The translations under genes and the position numbers were made by a program. The notes beneath the pieces are model-generated. The model did no database searches. It was not told where the DNA came from and was given only the letters and a program-made list of their open reading frames with translations. A DNA stretch of 64,000 nt from Mangrovimonas yunxiaonensis (GTDB taxonomy: Bacteria > Bacteroidota > Bacteroidia > Flavobacteriales > Flavobacteriaceae): contig NZ_JPFK01000002.1 in the NCBI RefSeq assembly GCF_000733475.1, positions 323,501 to 387,500 of the forward strand, given 5' to 3'. Of the stretch, positions 45,194-53,008 are shown piece by piece. Every line of letters starts with the position of its first letter. Position 1 is the stretch's first letter.

Positions 45194-46570
45194 ATGGAAA
45201 ACCAAAAAAAATCTCAAAACAATAAATTCTGGCATTGGCTAAAAACCTCTATTACCGCAAGGTTACTCATGGTTGGCTTTCTAGTTATTATGCTATTAAT
45301 CCCGCTATCTTACATAAACACGCTTATTACCGAACGCGCCACGCGACAACAAGATGTGGTCAACGAAATTAACGACAAATGGGGGCAGCAGGTACTGGTT
45401 TATGGTCCAATTTTAAAAATCCCTTATAAAACCTATACCGAAACCAAAACCTTCAACGAAAAAACCGGAACCTACCTTAAACAAACCCAAACCAATATTA
45501 AATATGCTTACTGTTTTCCAGATACGCTAAACGCAACCAGTAACGTTAGCTCAAAAACCCTAAACCGCGGTAATTTCAAATCGGCCGTATACAGCTCTCA
45601 AATGGCTTTTAACGGGCAATTTAACCCCATCCAACTGGAACAGAAGGATATAAAAGACGAAGATGTGATATGGGACAAGGCTACAGTTATTATAAAAACA
45701 TCAAATTTAAAGGGCATTAAAAATGAGGTGCGTTTAAGTATGAATACCAACCTCTATGATTTTAACACCAATTTTAATGACGCCTCCAACACCTACAATG
45801 ATTATCTAGACGAGCTGGAATCGGGGTATATAAGCACCAACGACCTCCCAAAACAGCATAGCTCATCCTTTAGTTTTAACCTAAACTTTAACGGTAGTAA
45901 AGACATTCAAATTATTCCTATTGGTAAAACAACCTCTATGACTATGGTTTCCAATTGGCCCGACCCCAGCTTTGTTGGCAACTTTCTTCCAAATAGCGAC
46001 ACCAAAGAAATCACTAAAAACGGCTTTAAAGCCCAATGGCAGGTACTGCATATAAACCGAGCGTTTTCGCAACAACACCTCAACAACATTCCTAATTTAA
46101 ATCGGTTTGCGTTTGGCACAAAATTTATGGTTATGGTGGACGAATACCAAAAAAGCGAGCGCTCTGCCAAATACGGTTTTCTTGTTATTGGGCTCACCTT
46201 TTTAATCTTTTTCTTAATACAAACCCTTAGTAAAATAACCATCCATCCGTTTCAGTATATAATGATTGGTTTGGCCTTAGTTATGTTTTACACGCTTTTG
46301 GTTTCCATATCAGAACACAGCACCTTCTTAAAAGCCTATCTTATTGCCGGCATTTCGGTTATTGCATTAATTTCGTGGTACGCCAAATCCATTTTAAAAA
46401 CACTAAAATTCTCCATTTTTATAGCAGTATCGCTAATGGCACTATACACCTTTATTTATGTTATTATACAGTTGGAGAATTATGCTTTATTGGTTGGAAG
46501 CATTGGGTTATTTGCCATACTGGCATGTGTGATGTTCGTGTCTAGAAAAATTGATTGGAACAACGAATAG
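45194..46570 (+). CDS. creD: inner-membrane protein CreD
   Basis: Envelope-integrity protein family. The 458 residues have an N-terminal helix (about 18-40, LLMVGFLVIMLLIPLSYI), a large periplasmic domain (about 45-325) with KYAYCFPDTLNA and SFSFNLNFNGSKDI, and a C-terminal bundle of about five to six helices (about 330-450). In gamma-proteobacteria creD belongs to the CreBC regulon and to beta-lactam stress; here the local winged-helix regulator replaces the two-component system. Convergent with the SDR gene. Confidence 0.9.
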   Translation: MENQKKSQNNKFWHWLKTSITARLLMVGFLVIMLLIPLSYINTLITERATRQQDVVNEINDKWGQQVLVYGPILKIPYKTYTETKTFNEKTGTYLKQTQTNIKYAYCFPDTLNATSNVSSKTLNRGNFKSAVYSSQMAFNGQFNPIQLEQKDIKDEDVIWDKATVIIKTSNLKGIKNEVRLSMNTNLYDFNTNFNDASNTYNDYLDELESGYISTNDLPKQHSSSFSFNLNFNGSKDIQIIPIGKTTSMTMVSNWPDPSFVGNFLPNSDTKEITKNGFKAQWQVLHINRAFSQQHLNNIPNLNRFAFGTKFMVMVDEYQKSERSAKYGFLVIGLTFLIFFLIQTLSKITIHPFQYIMIGLALVMFYTLLVSISEHSTFLKAYLIAGISVIALISWYAKSILKTLKFSIFIAVSLMALYTFIYVIIQLENYALLVGSIGLFAILACVMFVSRKIDWNNE

Positions 46571-46586
46571 GACTTTAAGGGCGTTT

Positions 46587-46605
46587 CCCAACCCTTTGGG
46601 TTGGG
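46587..46605. repeat. interspersed hairpin, possible convergent terminator
   Basis: CCCAACCC-TTT-GGGTTGGG is a perfect 8-base palindrome between the convergent creD and SDR genes, in a GGGCGTT...GGGGCGTGCTTT context that resembles GC-rich interspersed elements of flavobacterial genomes. Confidence 0.55.
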
Positions 46606-46658
46606 GCGTGCTTTATTTTGTACACAAAAGGATGAATAATTGCTAACGTAAACCGTTA

Positions 46659-47444
46659 CTAAGCCCTATTCTTCTCCTGAATGCGTCTTACAATTTTGGT
46701 TGCCATATTTCTAGGAATAAAGCGTGGCAAGGTTCCTAATATTTTATTCAACCCACCAGGAATAGCCACCGCTTTGCCTTTCTTCATGGCCTTATAACCA
46801 TAGGCGGCAACATCTTTGGCACTGGCCATATTAAAGGTAATCTTATTTTCTGAAGAGTCACTAGCCACCACCTCTTGAAACGAGGTCTTGGTTGGCCCAG
46901 GACACAATGCCGTAACCGTAACGCCCGTGCCTTTTAGCTCGTTAGCAATAGCTTCTGAAAACGATAGAATATACCCTTTGGTAGCATAATACAACGACAT
47001 TAATGGTCCTGGCTGAAAAGCCGCCAAAGACGACAGGTTTAAAATCATACCCGAACCACGCTTAACCATTCCTTTCAAAAGTAATTTGGTAAGGTGTGTG
47101 GTGGTTAAAACATGTAAATTAAGCATTTGCGATTGGCGCTTCCAATCAACTTCATCGAAGGCACCAAAAGCACCAAAACCAGCATTGTTAACCAAAGCAT
47201 CAATTTGTGTATCACCCAATTCTGAAACAATCTCATCAGAAATATTGACCAAACTTAAGTCTTTAGCCATGATTTGTGCAGACACATGATATGCCGACTC
47301 TATTTCCTGTTTCGTTTCCCGAAGCTTATCAGCATCAATATCAACCAAAACTAAATTATAGCGATCTTTGGCGAACAACAAGGCTAGTTCATAGCCCAAC
47401 CCAGATGCGCCTCCGGTTATTAAAGCTGTTTTACTATTTCCCAT
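46659..47444 (-). CDS. short-chain dehydrogenase/reductase
   Basis: The 261 residues starting MGNSKTALITGGASGLGYEL have the classical SDR motifs: TGGASGLG (cofactor), NNAGFG, catalytic Ser near LNLSSLAAF and YYATK (Tyr-x-x-x-Lys). A preference for NAD(H) is suggested by the acidic VDID after the second strand. It overlaps the preceding dehydrogenase gene by 11 bases. Substrate unknown. Confidence 0.9.
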   Translation of the reverse strand: MGNSKTALITGGASGLGYELALLFAKDRYNLVLVDIDADKLRETKQEIESAYHVSAQIMAKDLSLVNISDEIVSELGDTQIDALVNNAGFGAFGAFDEVDWKRQSQMLNLHVLTTTHLTKLLLKGMVKRGSGMILNLSSLAAFQPGPLMSLYYATKGYILSFSEAIANELKGTGVTVTALCPGPTKTSFQEVVASDSSENKITFNMASAKDVAAYGYKAMKKGKAVAIPGGLNKILGTLPRFIPRNMATKIVRRIQEKNRA

Positions 47445-48636
47445 CCACATAGTCTTTAAGGTAAGCAAACCGCTCTGTTAGTTTACCATTTTCGGTTATT
47501 TTGGCACGTTTTAAAATACCGCGTTCGTCATTATTGAAAAATGCTGGAATCACGTGTTCTAAAAACATCTCGCCAAATCCTTCACTGGCATCTTTAGGCA
47601 ATTCGCAGGGTAAATTATCGACTGCCATAACCGTTATAGCGCCTTTGGCATTAAAAGTCACTTCACTTTCGGTCTGGGCATCGTACCCATAAAACGGATC
47701 TGCAATGGTTGAAGCACGTAACGTAGAAGCCACAGGCCCATCAACATCACAGCTAACATCGGCTATCAAATTGATTCGAAATTCAGGGTGCTTGGCATCG
47801 TCCCTAGTGAATAAAAATGGTGCATTATTGCCATAAAAGTGACCTGCTATAAAAAAGTCTGTTTGTTTGGCATAAGGCATAAAATTACTTTCATACCCTG
47901 TTGGATCCTTGTAAAACTCCCACTTATCGCCCACGCGACCGTCTTGACGCTTGTTGTATTCCATAACATCAACCCGACAATAAACAGGTTCTGAAAATTC
48001 TGAGGTTAAATACAAGGCATCACTAACTTCCTTAACCTTTAAATGATCTAAGATTTCTTTAGCACCTTGGGCTACCTTGCCAGTCCCTGACAATAAAATT
48101 TTAATATTTGGAAGCGCAATCTTGTCCAATTCCGCTTTAACTTCATCTAAATCGGCCAAGGTTTCAACTTTAGGCAAATCGAATAAACCTTCTCGCACAC
48201 CTAGTGCCCTAACACCATTATAAGCACCAACCAAACCGGCATAACGACCAAAACCAATTAAGCGTGCACCACTTTTCTTTACAATGGTTTCGTGGTCATA
48301 CAACTCGATGTTTTTTTCTAAAACAGCTTGCAACAATTTCCTGTTGTAAGGTTGTTTTTTTATGGTATGCGAAAAGAAAAAGTACTTCTTATTAGGGATT
48401 AAGGCCTCGATTGGCACCTCTTTAACCCCAAGCATTACGTCGCAATCTGTAACGTCGCTAGACACTTCAAACCCGCTAGACCTATAAGCATCGTCTGGGA
48501 ACACCCTAATTTCGGATGACTCTATTTTAAACTGTGCGTCTGGAAAAGCAGCTTGGACGTCCTGCAATTTTTCTGGCGAAAAAACCACGCGTCTATCTGG
48601 CGGGTTTTTACGTTCTTTTATAATGGCAAATTTCAT
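47434..48636 (-). CDS. saccharopine/lysine-ketoglutarate-reductase-like NAD(P) dehydrogenase
   Basis: The 400 residues have an AlaDH/PNT-like N-terminal domain (FAIIKERKNPPDRRVVFSP, FFSHTIKKQPYN, ARLIGFGRYAGLVGAYN) and a Rossmann motif ILLSGTGKVAQGAKEIL near residue 178. The N-terminal half strongly recalls the lysine-ketoglutarate reductase domain of the eukaryotic lysine catabolic enzyme. The saccharopine-dehydrogenase partner is not in the window. Overlapping the SDR gene, it may be functionally coupled to it. Confidence 0.8.
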   Translation of the reverse strand: MKFAIIKERKNPPDRRVVFSPEKLQDVQAAFPDAQFKIESSEIRVFPDDAYRSSGFEVSSDVTDCDVMLGVKEVPIEALIPNKKYFFFSHTIKKQPYNRKLLQAVLEKNIELYDHETIVKKSGARLIGFGRYAGLVGAYNGVRALGVREGLFDLPKVETLADLDEVKAELDKIALPNIKILLSGTGKVAQGAKEILDHLKVKEVSDALYLTSEFSEPVYCRVDVMEYNKRQDGRVGDKWEFYKDPTGYESNFMPYAKQTDFFIAGHFYGNNAPFLFTRDDAKHPEFRINLIADVSCDVDGPVASTLRASTIADPFYGYDAQTESEVTFNAKGAITVMAVDNLPCELPKDASEGFGEMFLEHVIPAFFNNDERGILKRAKITENGKLTERFAYLKDYVDGK

Positions 48637-48713
48637 ATCGCTTAGATTAATTTGGTGCCTGACATTATTTCAACTGGCATAGAATTTGCACGAAAATACA
48701 CGGATTTAGTGTG

Positions 48714-48739
48714 TTGCACAACTTTTTTTAGTAACTTCG
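48714..48739 (+). promoter_or_regulatory. possible ssrA promoter
   Basis: TTG followed after 15 bases by TAACTTCG, a short-spaced variant of the -33/-7 pair, about 38 bases upstream of the mature tmRNA 5' end. Confidence 0.3.
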
Positions 48740-48776
48740 CCATCCTTTATACGAAAAATTCGTTCATTAACATATT

Positions 48777-49169
48777 GGGGTCGACTGGTTTTGACAGCGA
48801 GATGTATTAACCAGTAAGCACGTCGTGCTATGACATTAACACACGTAACATGTTGTGTCAACTTTTTAAACGGCGAGAATAACTACGCTTTAGCTGCTTA
48901 ATTCTGAATTATAGTAAGATTTGCCTAGGCGCACAAGGTGCGCAAGCTAAATGTCCTTGAAAAGCCTTGGTTAGTGGCGTTTCGTTTAAGGACATCGTAA
49001 AAATTAACCTAGAGCCATTAGCGCTTTGATAGTGGTTCGAAATTTTAAAAGCTAAGTTGTAAGTAGGTTGTTTTTTACCGGCTTACAAACAAAAATTAAG
49101 AAAAAACTAAACGTGTAGAAAGCTGCTTGGTACCTTGTTTGGACGAGGGTTCGAATCCCTCCGACTCCA
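48777..49169 (+). ncRNA. ssrA: transfer-messenger RNA
   Basis: Rescues stalled ribosomes. The tRNA-like ends pair GGGGTCG with CGACTCC, and the T-arm GAGGGTTCGAATCCCTC is present with discriminator A. The internal tag frame reads GENNYALAA followed by TAA (positions 48872-48901), matching Bacteroidota tags. It is one-piece, not permuted. Downstream come its terminator and a small orphan segment. Confidence 0.97.
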
Positions 49170-49174
49170 CTTTT

Positions 49175-49210
49175 AAGCCTGTTAAACTTTGTTTTTCAGG
49201 CTTTTATTAT
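49175..49210 (+). terminator. terminator of ssrA
   Basis: AAGCCTG/CAGGCTT stem with a 15-base AT-rich loop, followed by TTATTATTTT, starting 5 bases after the tmRNA end. Confidence 0.7.
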
Positions 49211-49234
49211 TTTAGGTGATAATTTAGGTGATAT
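49211..49234 (+). repeat. 12-base tandem repeat behind ssrA
   Basis: TTTAGGTGATAA immediately followed by TTTAGGTGATAT. It lies in a gene-free ~90-base stretch between the ssrA terminator and the next terminator. Possibly arm-type sites left by an integrative element at ssrA. Confidence 0.5.
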
Positions 49235-49300
49235 AAGTAAATTATTTAGTCCAAAACCCACGCGAGAGGATTTGCACTATGTGGAAATACTAAATATTAA

Positions 49301-49332
49301 AAAAGCCTCTCAATTTTTGAGAGGCTTTTTTT
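49301..49332. terminator. bidirectional terminator
   Basis: AAAAGCCTCTC and GAGAGGCTTTT form an 11-base stem with loop AATTTTT, with A-run before and T-run after, so it can stop transcription from both sides (ssrA side and rhodanese gene). Confidence 0.85.
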
Positions 49333-49725
49333 TTAATTGGTTGTAATGGGCTTGTCCTTATGCTGCCATTCAGAAATACCGCCATCTAAATCGTAAACCT
49401 TAACAAAGCCAGCCTCAATGAGCTTTTCGGCGCAATTGGCACTTCTTCGTCCTGATTTACAATACACAATAACAGGTTTGGTTTTATCTAATTTTAAAAG
49501 GTCGCTCTCAAAAGTATCAGAATAATAATCAATGTTCTGGGCATTGGCGATATAGCCTTCTTCGTACTCCTCTGGTGTTCTTACGTCTACCAACTGAACG
49601 TCCTCCAACTCTAGAAGTGTTTCCATTTCTTCTGAAGTAACTTCTACAATCTTATCGTGCTTGCTGTTAACACAAGAACTTAAAAATACTGTAAAAAGAA
49701 TAAGGATAATTCCTGCTTTGTTCAT
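49333..49725 (-). CDS. rhodanese-domain lipoprotein
   Basis: From MNKAGIILILFTVFLSSC (lipobox LSSC) the 130 residues form one rhodanese domain: VQLVDVRTPEEYEEGYIANAQ and the active-site loop YCKSGRRS with the catalytic Cys. Role: sulfur transfer or redox handling in the periplasm. It lies 2 bases behind a cytoplasmic-type rhodanese, with which it is cotranscribed. The in-frame upstream extension to 49755 overlaps that gene and was rejected. Confidence 0.87.
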   Translation of the reverse strand: MNKAGIILILFTVFLSSCVNSKHDKIVEVTSEEMETLLELEDVQLVDVRTPEEYEEGYIANAQNIDYYSDTFESDLLKLDKTKPVIVYCKSGRRSANCAEKLIEAGFVKVYDLDGGISEWQHKDKPITTN

Positions 49726-49727
49726 AA

Positions 49728-50042
49728 TTAAATGTGTTCTATCTCGCCTTCCCACTCACTAAATCCGCCAAGAAGGTTACTGGTGTTTTCAAATCCTAAT
49801 TGGTTCATGATAGCACAAGCTTGACCGCTTCTGTTACCCGAACGACAATAAATATAATAATTTTTAGACTTATCGAGTTTTTCTACTTCGTCTATAAAGC
49901 CTTGCCCCATGTAAATATCGATGTGTTTTGAATTGGGAATAATGCCTTCCTCTACCTCTTCGTCTGTTCTTACATCCAAAATAACCGCATTATCATCTTT
50001 AGCTAATTGCGCAATCCATTCGTCTTGTGTTAAATCTGCCAT
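49728..50042 (-). CDS. rhodanese-like sulfurtransferase
   Basis: The 104 residues make a single rhodanese domain without signal peptide: VILDVRTDEEVEEGIIPNSKHID and active-site loop YCRSGNRSGQAC. Cytoplasmic partner of the lipoprotein rhodanese that follows. Upstream, a terminator separates it from the thioredoxin-like gene. Confidence 0.9.
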   Translation of the reverse strand: MADLTQDEWIAQLAKDDNAVILDVRTDEEVEEGIIPNSKHIDIYMGQGFIDEVEKLDKSKNYYIYCRSGNRSGQACAIMNQLGFENTSNLLGGFSEWEGEIEHI

Positions 50043-50092
50043 GTTTTATGTTTTATTTACAAATTTACGGTTTAAGATGAAAACTATCATAA

Positions 50093-50124
50093 AAAAAACC
50101 GAAGACTTGCTAGCTTCGGTTTTA
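50093..50124 (-). terminator. terminator between thioredoxin-like and rhodanese genes
   Basis: AAAACCGAAG and CTTCGGTTTT form a 10-base stem; on the minus strand a long T-run follows. Confidence 0.85.
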
Positions 50125-50149
50125 TAAAAAGTGGTTGTTTTTTTCTGGC

Positions 50150-50764
50150 TTATACCTTTATGGTGCAGCCAATGGCTTTGGTGTGGGTTTCTTTTATGTC
50201 GTCTCCTGCTAACAACGCATCAACAGCATGTTCTACATACTTTTGGTTAACAGCAGCGGCATCTTTATAGTTGTCATCAATGGCTCCAATATACTTCACC
50301 TGATTTCCTTTTTGGGTTTTCTGCAACACAAAAACGTGTGGGGTTTTTGTTGCCCCATACTGCGGGTAAATCTCTTGATCTTTATCTAACAAATAAGGAA
50401 ATGTAAAGCCCTTGGCCTTTGCCCTAGCTTGCATGGCCTGCATGTTATCGCCAGGCATAACCGTCGTGTTATTGGGCATAATGGCTATTACGGGATATCC
50501 TTTTTTGGCGTACTTTTTATCTAGAGCTATAATTCTGTCCTCATAAGCTACGGCATAGGGGCAGGTGTTGCATGTAAAGATGACGATAAAGCCTTTAGCG
50601 TCTTTATAGTTGGATAACGACACGGTATTGCCATCAATATTCTCTAATTTAAAATCGGTTGCCATGTCTCCTACCTTATAGCCTCCTACTCCGTGGTTTG
50701 TGGCCGTAAATGTTGAAAACAGCATAATTGTGGTCATGGCTAAAATAGATGCAAGTGCTTTCAT
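50150..50764 (-). CDS. exported thioredoxin-fold protein (AhpC/TSA-like)
   Basis: The 204 residues have a signal peptide (about 1-22) and a thioredoxin fold with the redox motif CNTCPY near residue 70, VIAIMPNN, and a cis-Pro loop KTPHVFVL near 147. The spacing and DFKLENIDGNTVSLSNY resemble peroxiredoxin/TlpA hybrids. Likely a periplasmic thiol-disulfide protein. It lies 6 bases downstream of the TlpA-like gene. Confidence 0.87.
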   Translation of the reverse strand: MKALASILAMTTIMLFSTFTATNHGVGGYKVGDMATDFKLENIDGNTVSLSNYKDAKGFIVIFTCNTCPYAVAYEDRIIALDKKYAKKGYPVIAIMPNNTTVMPGDNMQAMQARAKAKGFTFPYLLDKDQEIYPQYGATKTPHVFVLQKTQKGNQVKYIGAIDDNYKDAAAVNQKYVEHAVDALLAGDDIKETHTKAIGCTIKV

Positions 50765-50770
50765 TTGGTT

Positions 50771-51292
50771 TTAGTTTAAAAATGATTTGACTTCGGTTTC
50801 TAATGCTTGGTAAGTGAAGGTTTTTTCAAAAAACTGTCTTCGATCCTTATTAAAAATTAAGGTTGCAGGAATGGCTCCAGACCAATCTTCGCTCACCTTC
50901 GGAATCCAGGCGTTCATATCGGGGTCATCCAAAGCCACAACCTTAGATTTTAAGTTATGTGCCTTAATAAATGGCTTTAACTTGCTCTCGTACTTATTAG
51001 GAAAATCGAGACTCACCAAAAGCAACTCTACATTCTTGTCTTGATAATTAGATTTCAACTTTTCAAAATAAGGCAATTCCTTAACGCAAGGTTTGCACCA
51101 AGTGGCCCAAAAATTAACCACATAGGTTTTGTTATCTTGGGTAGATAGTAATGGCTCCAATTCGTTAAAATTGTATACCTCTAGTGTAACCGCTGCATCG
51201 TTGGCAACAAGGTCTGCCTCCTGTTTAGCTGTTTTGTCTTCCTTACAACTTACCATTAAAGTAACGGCCAATAAAAATAATAAGTGCTTCAT
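50771..51292 (-). CDS. TlpA-like thioredoxin lipoprotein
   Basis: The 173 residues carry a lipoprotein signal (lipobox VSC at about 14-16) and a thioredoxin domain with WATWCKPCVKELPYF (active site CKPC) and cis-Pro region GAIPATLIF. A membrane-tethered periplasmic reductase is likely. Two such proteins in tandem suggest one operon for disulfide handling. Confidence 0.88.
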   Translation of the reverse strand: MKHLLFLLAVTLMVSCKEDKTAKQEADLVANDAAVTLEVYNFNELEPLLSTQDNKTYVVNFWATWCKPCVKELPYFEKLKSNYQDKNVELLLVSLDFPNKYESKLKPFIKAHNLKSKVVALDDPDMNAWIPKVSEDWSGAIPATLIFNKDRRQFFEKTFTYQALETEVKSFLN

Positions 51293-51390
51293 ACCTTAAA
51301 AGTACTCACTTCTTTTCTATAGGTTTTGTATTTAACAAAACTTTATTGCTTTTAACATTTACAGTACCAGGTAATTATTTTTTTAAACTT

Positions 51391-51420
51391 TTGAAAAATA
51401 AAAATTCATTTCTATATTTG
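51391..51420 (+). promoter_or_regulatory. trp operon promoter
   Basis: TTG, 19 bases, TATATTTG: a perfect Bacteroidota -33/-7 promoter, 20 bases before the leader-peptide ATG. Confidence 0.8.
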
Positions 51421-51439
51421 TCCCATATTATTCAAAACA

Positions 51440-51502
51440 ATGAACTTTACTTTAAACAATACTTGGTGGTGGAATTCTCGAAACGCAACTTTCGTGAACT
51501 AA
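51440..51502 (+). CDS. trpL: trp leader peptide with three consecutive Trp codons
   Basis: A 20-codon frame from ATG to TAA encoding MNFTLNNTWWWNSRNATFVN. Trp codons 9-11 are TGG TGG TGG, which is highly improbable by chance in a low-GC leader directly before trpE. It is the sensor of the attenuator: scarcity of charged tRNA-Trp stalls the ribosome here. Confidence 0.9.
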   Translation: MNFTLNNTWWWNSRNATFVN

Positions 51503-51567
51503 ACCCTATTGTATTTTTTAACCAAAACAATATAAAGGCTTGTCATTCACGACAAGCCTTTTTTTAT
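51475..51567 (+). promoter_or_regulatory. trp attenuator: competing hairpins and terminator
   Basis: Hairpin 1:2 pairs CGAAA (51479-51483) with TTTCG (51490-51494), extended by TTC/GAA. The antiterminator pairs TCGTGAA (51492-51498) with TTCACGA (51546-51552). The terminator pairs AAAGGCTTGTC (51534-51544) with GACAAGCCTTT around loop ATTCAC, then a T-run. A ribosome stalled on the Trp codons would mask arm 1 and favour the antiterminator. Confidence 0.85.
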
Positions 51568-51576
51568 TTAAAAAAC

Positions 51577-52983
51577 ATGACAACTTTCAACTTATACACC
51601 CACTACAAAAAAATTCTGGCAGACACCATTACCCCTGTTAGCATTTATTTAAAAATTAGAGATAAATATCCCAATAGCATTTTGCTGGAAAGTAGCGACT
51701 ACCACTCTAACAACAACAGCTTCTCTTACATTTGCTGCAACCCAATAGCTACTATAAAAATTCAGGACGAAACAATTACCCAACAGTTTCCAGATGGCAG
51801 TAAGCAAGTTACCCCAATATCCCCTAGCACCAAGGTATCGGAAAGCATACACCATTTCACCAAACGGTTTAAAGTGACTACCCAAACCGCATTCAAGTTT
51901 ATAAACACCGGTGTTTTTGGTTACACAGCCTACGATGCTGTAAGATATTTTGAGAACATAAAAATCACTAAAAAACCCAACAACCAAGGCATTCCAGATA
52001 TTTTTTATGCTGTTTACAAAAACATCATCGCCATTGACCACCATAAAAATGAAGCCTACATTTTTGCCCATTGCTTGGATAGCGACAACAATAATATTGA
52101 GGAATTGCACCAACTTATTAAAACCGAGAACCTCGCTTCATACAACTTTTCAACAGACGGCAATCTGGAATCTAATCTAACAGACGACGATTACAAAAAC
52201 CAGGTTGCACTAGCTAAAAAGCACTGCGCCCGCGGCGATGTGTTTCAATTGGTATTATCGAAAAAATTCTCTCAACCGTTTAAAGGCGATGAGTTTAATG
52301 TTTATCGTGCTTTGAGAAGCATTAACCCATCTCCCTATTTGTTTTATTTTGATTATGGCAATTTCAAAATATTTGGAAGCTCGCCCGAAGCGCAACTTAT
52401 TGTTAAAGACCATAAAGCAGAAATCCACCCCATTGCCGGGACCTTTAAACGTACGGGCAACGACGAAAAAGATGCTTTACTAGCCAAAACATTGGCACAA
52501 GACGACAAAGAAAATAGCGAACACATCATGCTGGTAGACCTAGCAAGAAACGACTTAAGCCGCCACGGAAGCAAGGTTACCGTAGAGACCAACCGAGAGA
52601 TTCAATTCTTCTCGCACGTTATTCATTTGGTAAGCAAGGTTACAGGAATAAAACACAAAAACTCGACAACCATGGACGTTGTGGCCGATACATTTCCTGC
52701 GGGCACTTTAAGTGGCGCACCAAAACATAGGGCCATGCAACTTATTGAAGAATACGAAAAAACAAGCCGTGAGTTTTATGGCGGTGCCATTGGCTTTATG
52801 GATTTTGAAGGCAACTTTAATCACGCCATAATGATTAGAACCTTCTTAAGCAAAAACAACAAGCTCCATTGGCAAGCTGGTGCTGGCATTGTTTCAAAAT
52901 CCAATGCCGATAGCGAATTACAAGAAGTTTATAATAAATTAGGTGCCCTTACAAAAGCCCTTGACTTAGCAAAAACCATTTAA
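51577..52983 (+). CDS. trpE: anthranilate synthase component I
   Basis: Makes anthranilate from chorismate with TrpG. The 468 residues start MTTFNLYTHYKKIL just behind the attenuator terminator. The N-terminal LLESSDYHSN holds the LLES-type tryptophan feedback site; the chorismate-binding core has FGSSPEAQLIV, HPIAGTFKRTG, ENSEHIMLVDLARND and GTLSGAPKHRAMQLI. A frame reaching back to 51346 would cross the leader and is rejected. First gene of a complete seven-gene trp operon. Confidence 0.97.
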   Translation: MTTFNLYTHYKKILADTITPVSIYLKIRDKYPNSILLESSDYHSNNNSFSYICCNPIATIKIQDETITQQFPDGSKQVTPISPSTKVSESIHHFTKRFKVTTQTAFKFINTGVFGYTAYDAVRYFENIKITKKPNNQGIPDIFYAVYKNIIAIDHHKNEAYIFAHCLDSDNNNIEELHQLIKTENLASYNFSTDGNLESNLTDDDYKNQVALAKKHCARGDVFQLVLSKKFSQPFKGDEFNVYRALRSINPSPYLFYFDYGNFKIFGSSPEAQLIVKDHKAEIHPIAGTFKRTGNDEKDALLAKTLAQDDKENSEHIMLVDLARNDLSRHGSKVTVETNREIQFFSHVIHLVSKVTGIKHKNSTTMDVVADTFPAGTLSGAPKHRAMQLIEEYEKTSREFYGGAIGFMDFEGNFNHAIMIRTFLSKNNKLHWQAGAGIVSKSNADSELQEVYNKLGALTKALDLAKTI

Positions 52984-53008
52984 ACAACAGCCGTAACGTT
53001 AAAACACC

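Noticed and set aside
51346-51576. Extended trpE start
   Set aside because: The extension contains the promoter, leader peptide (in another frame) and terminator; conserved TrpE sequence begins at 51577.
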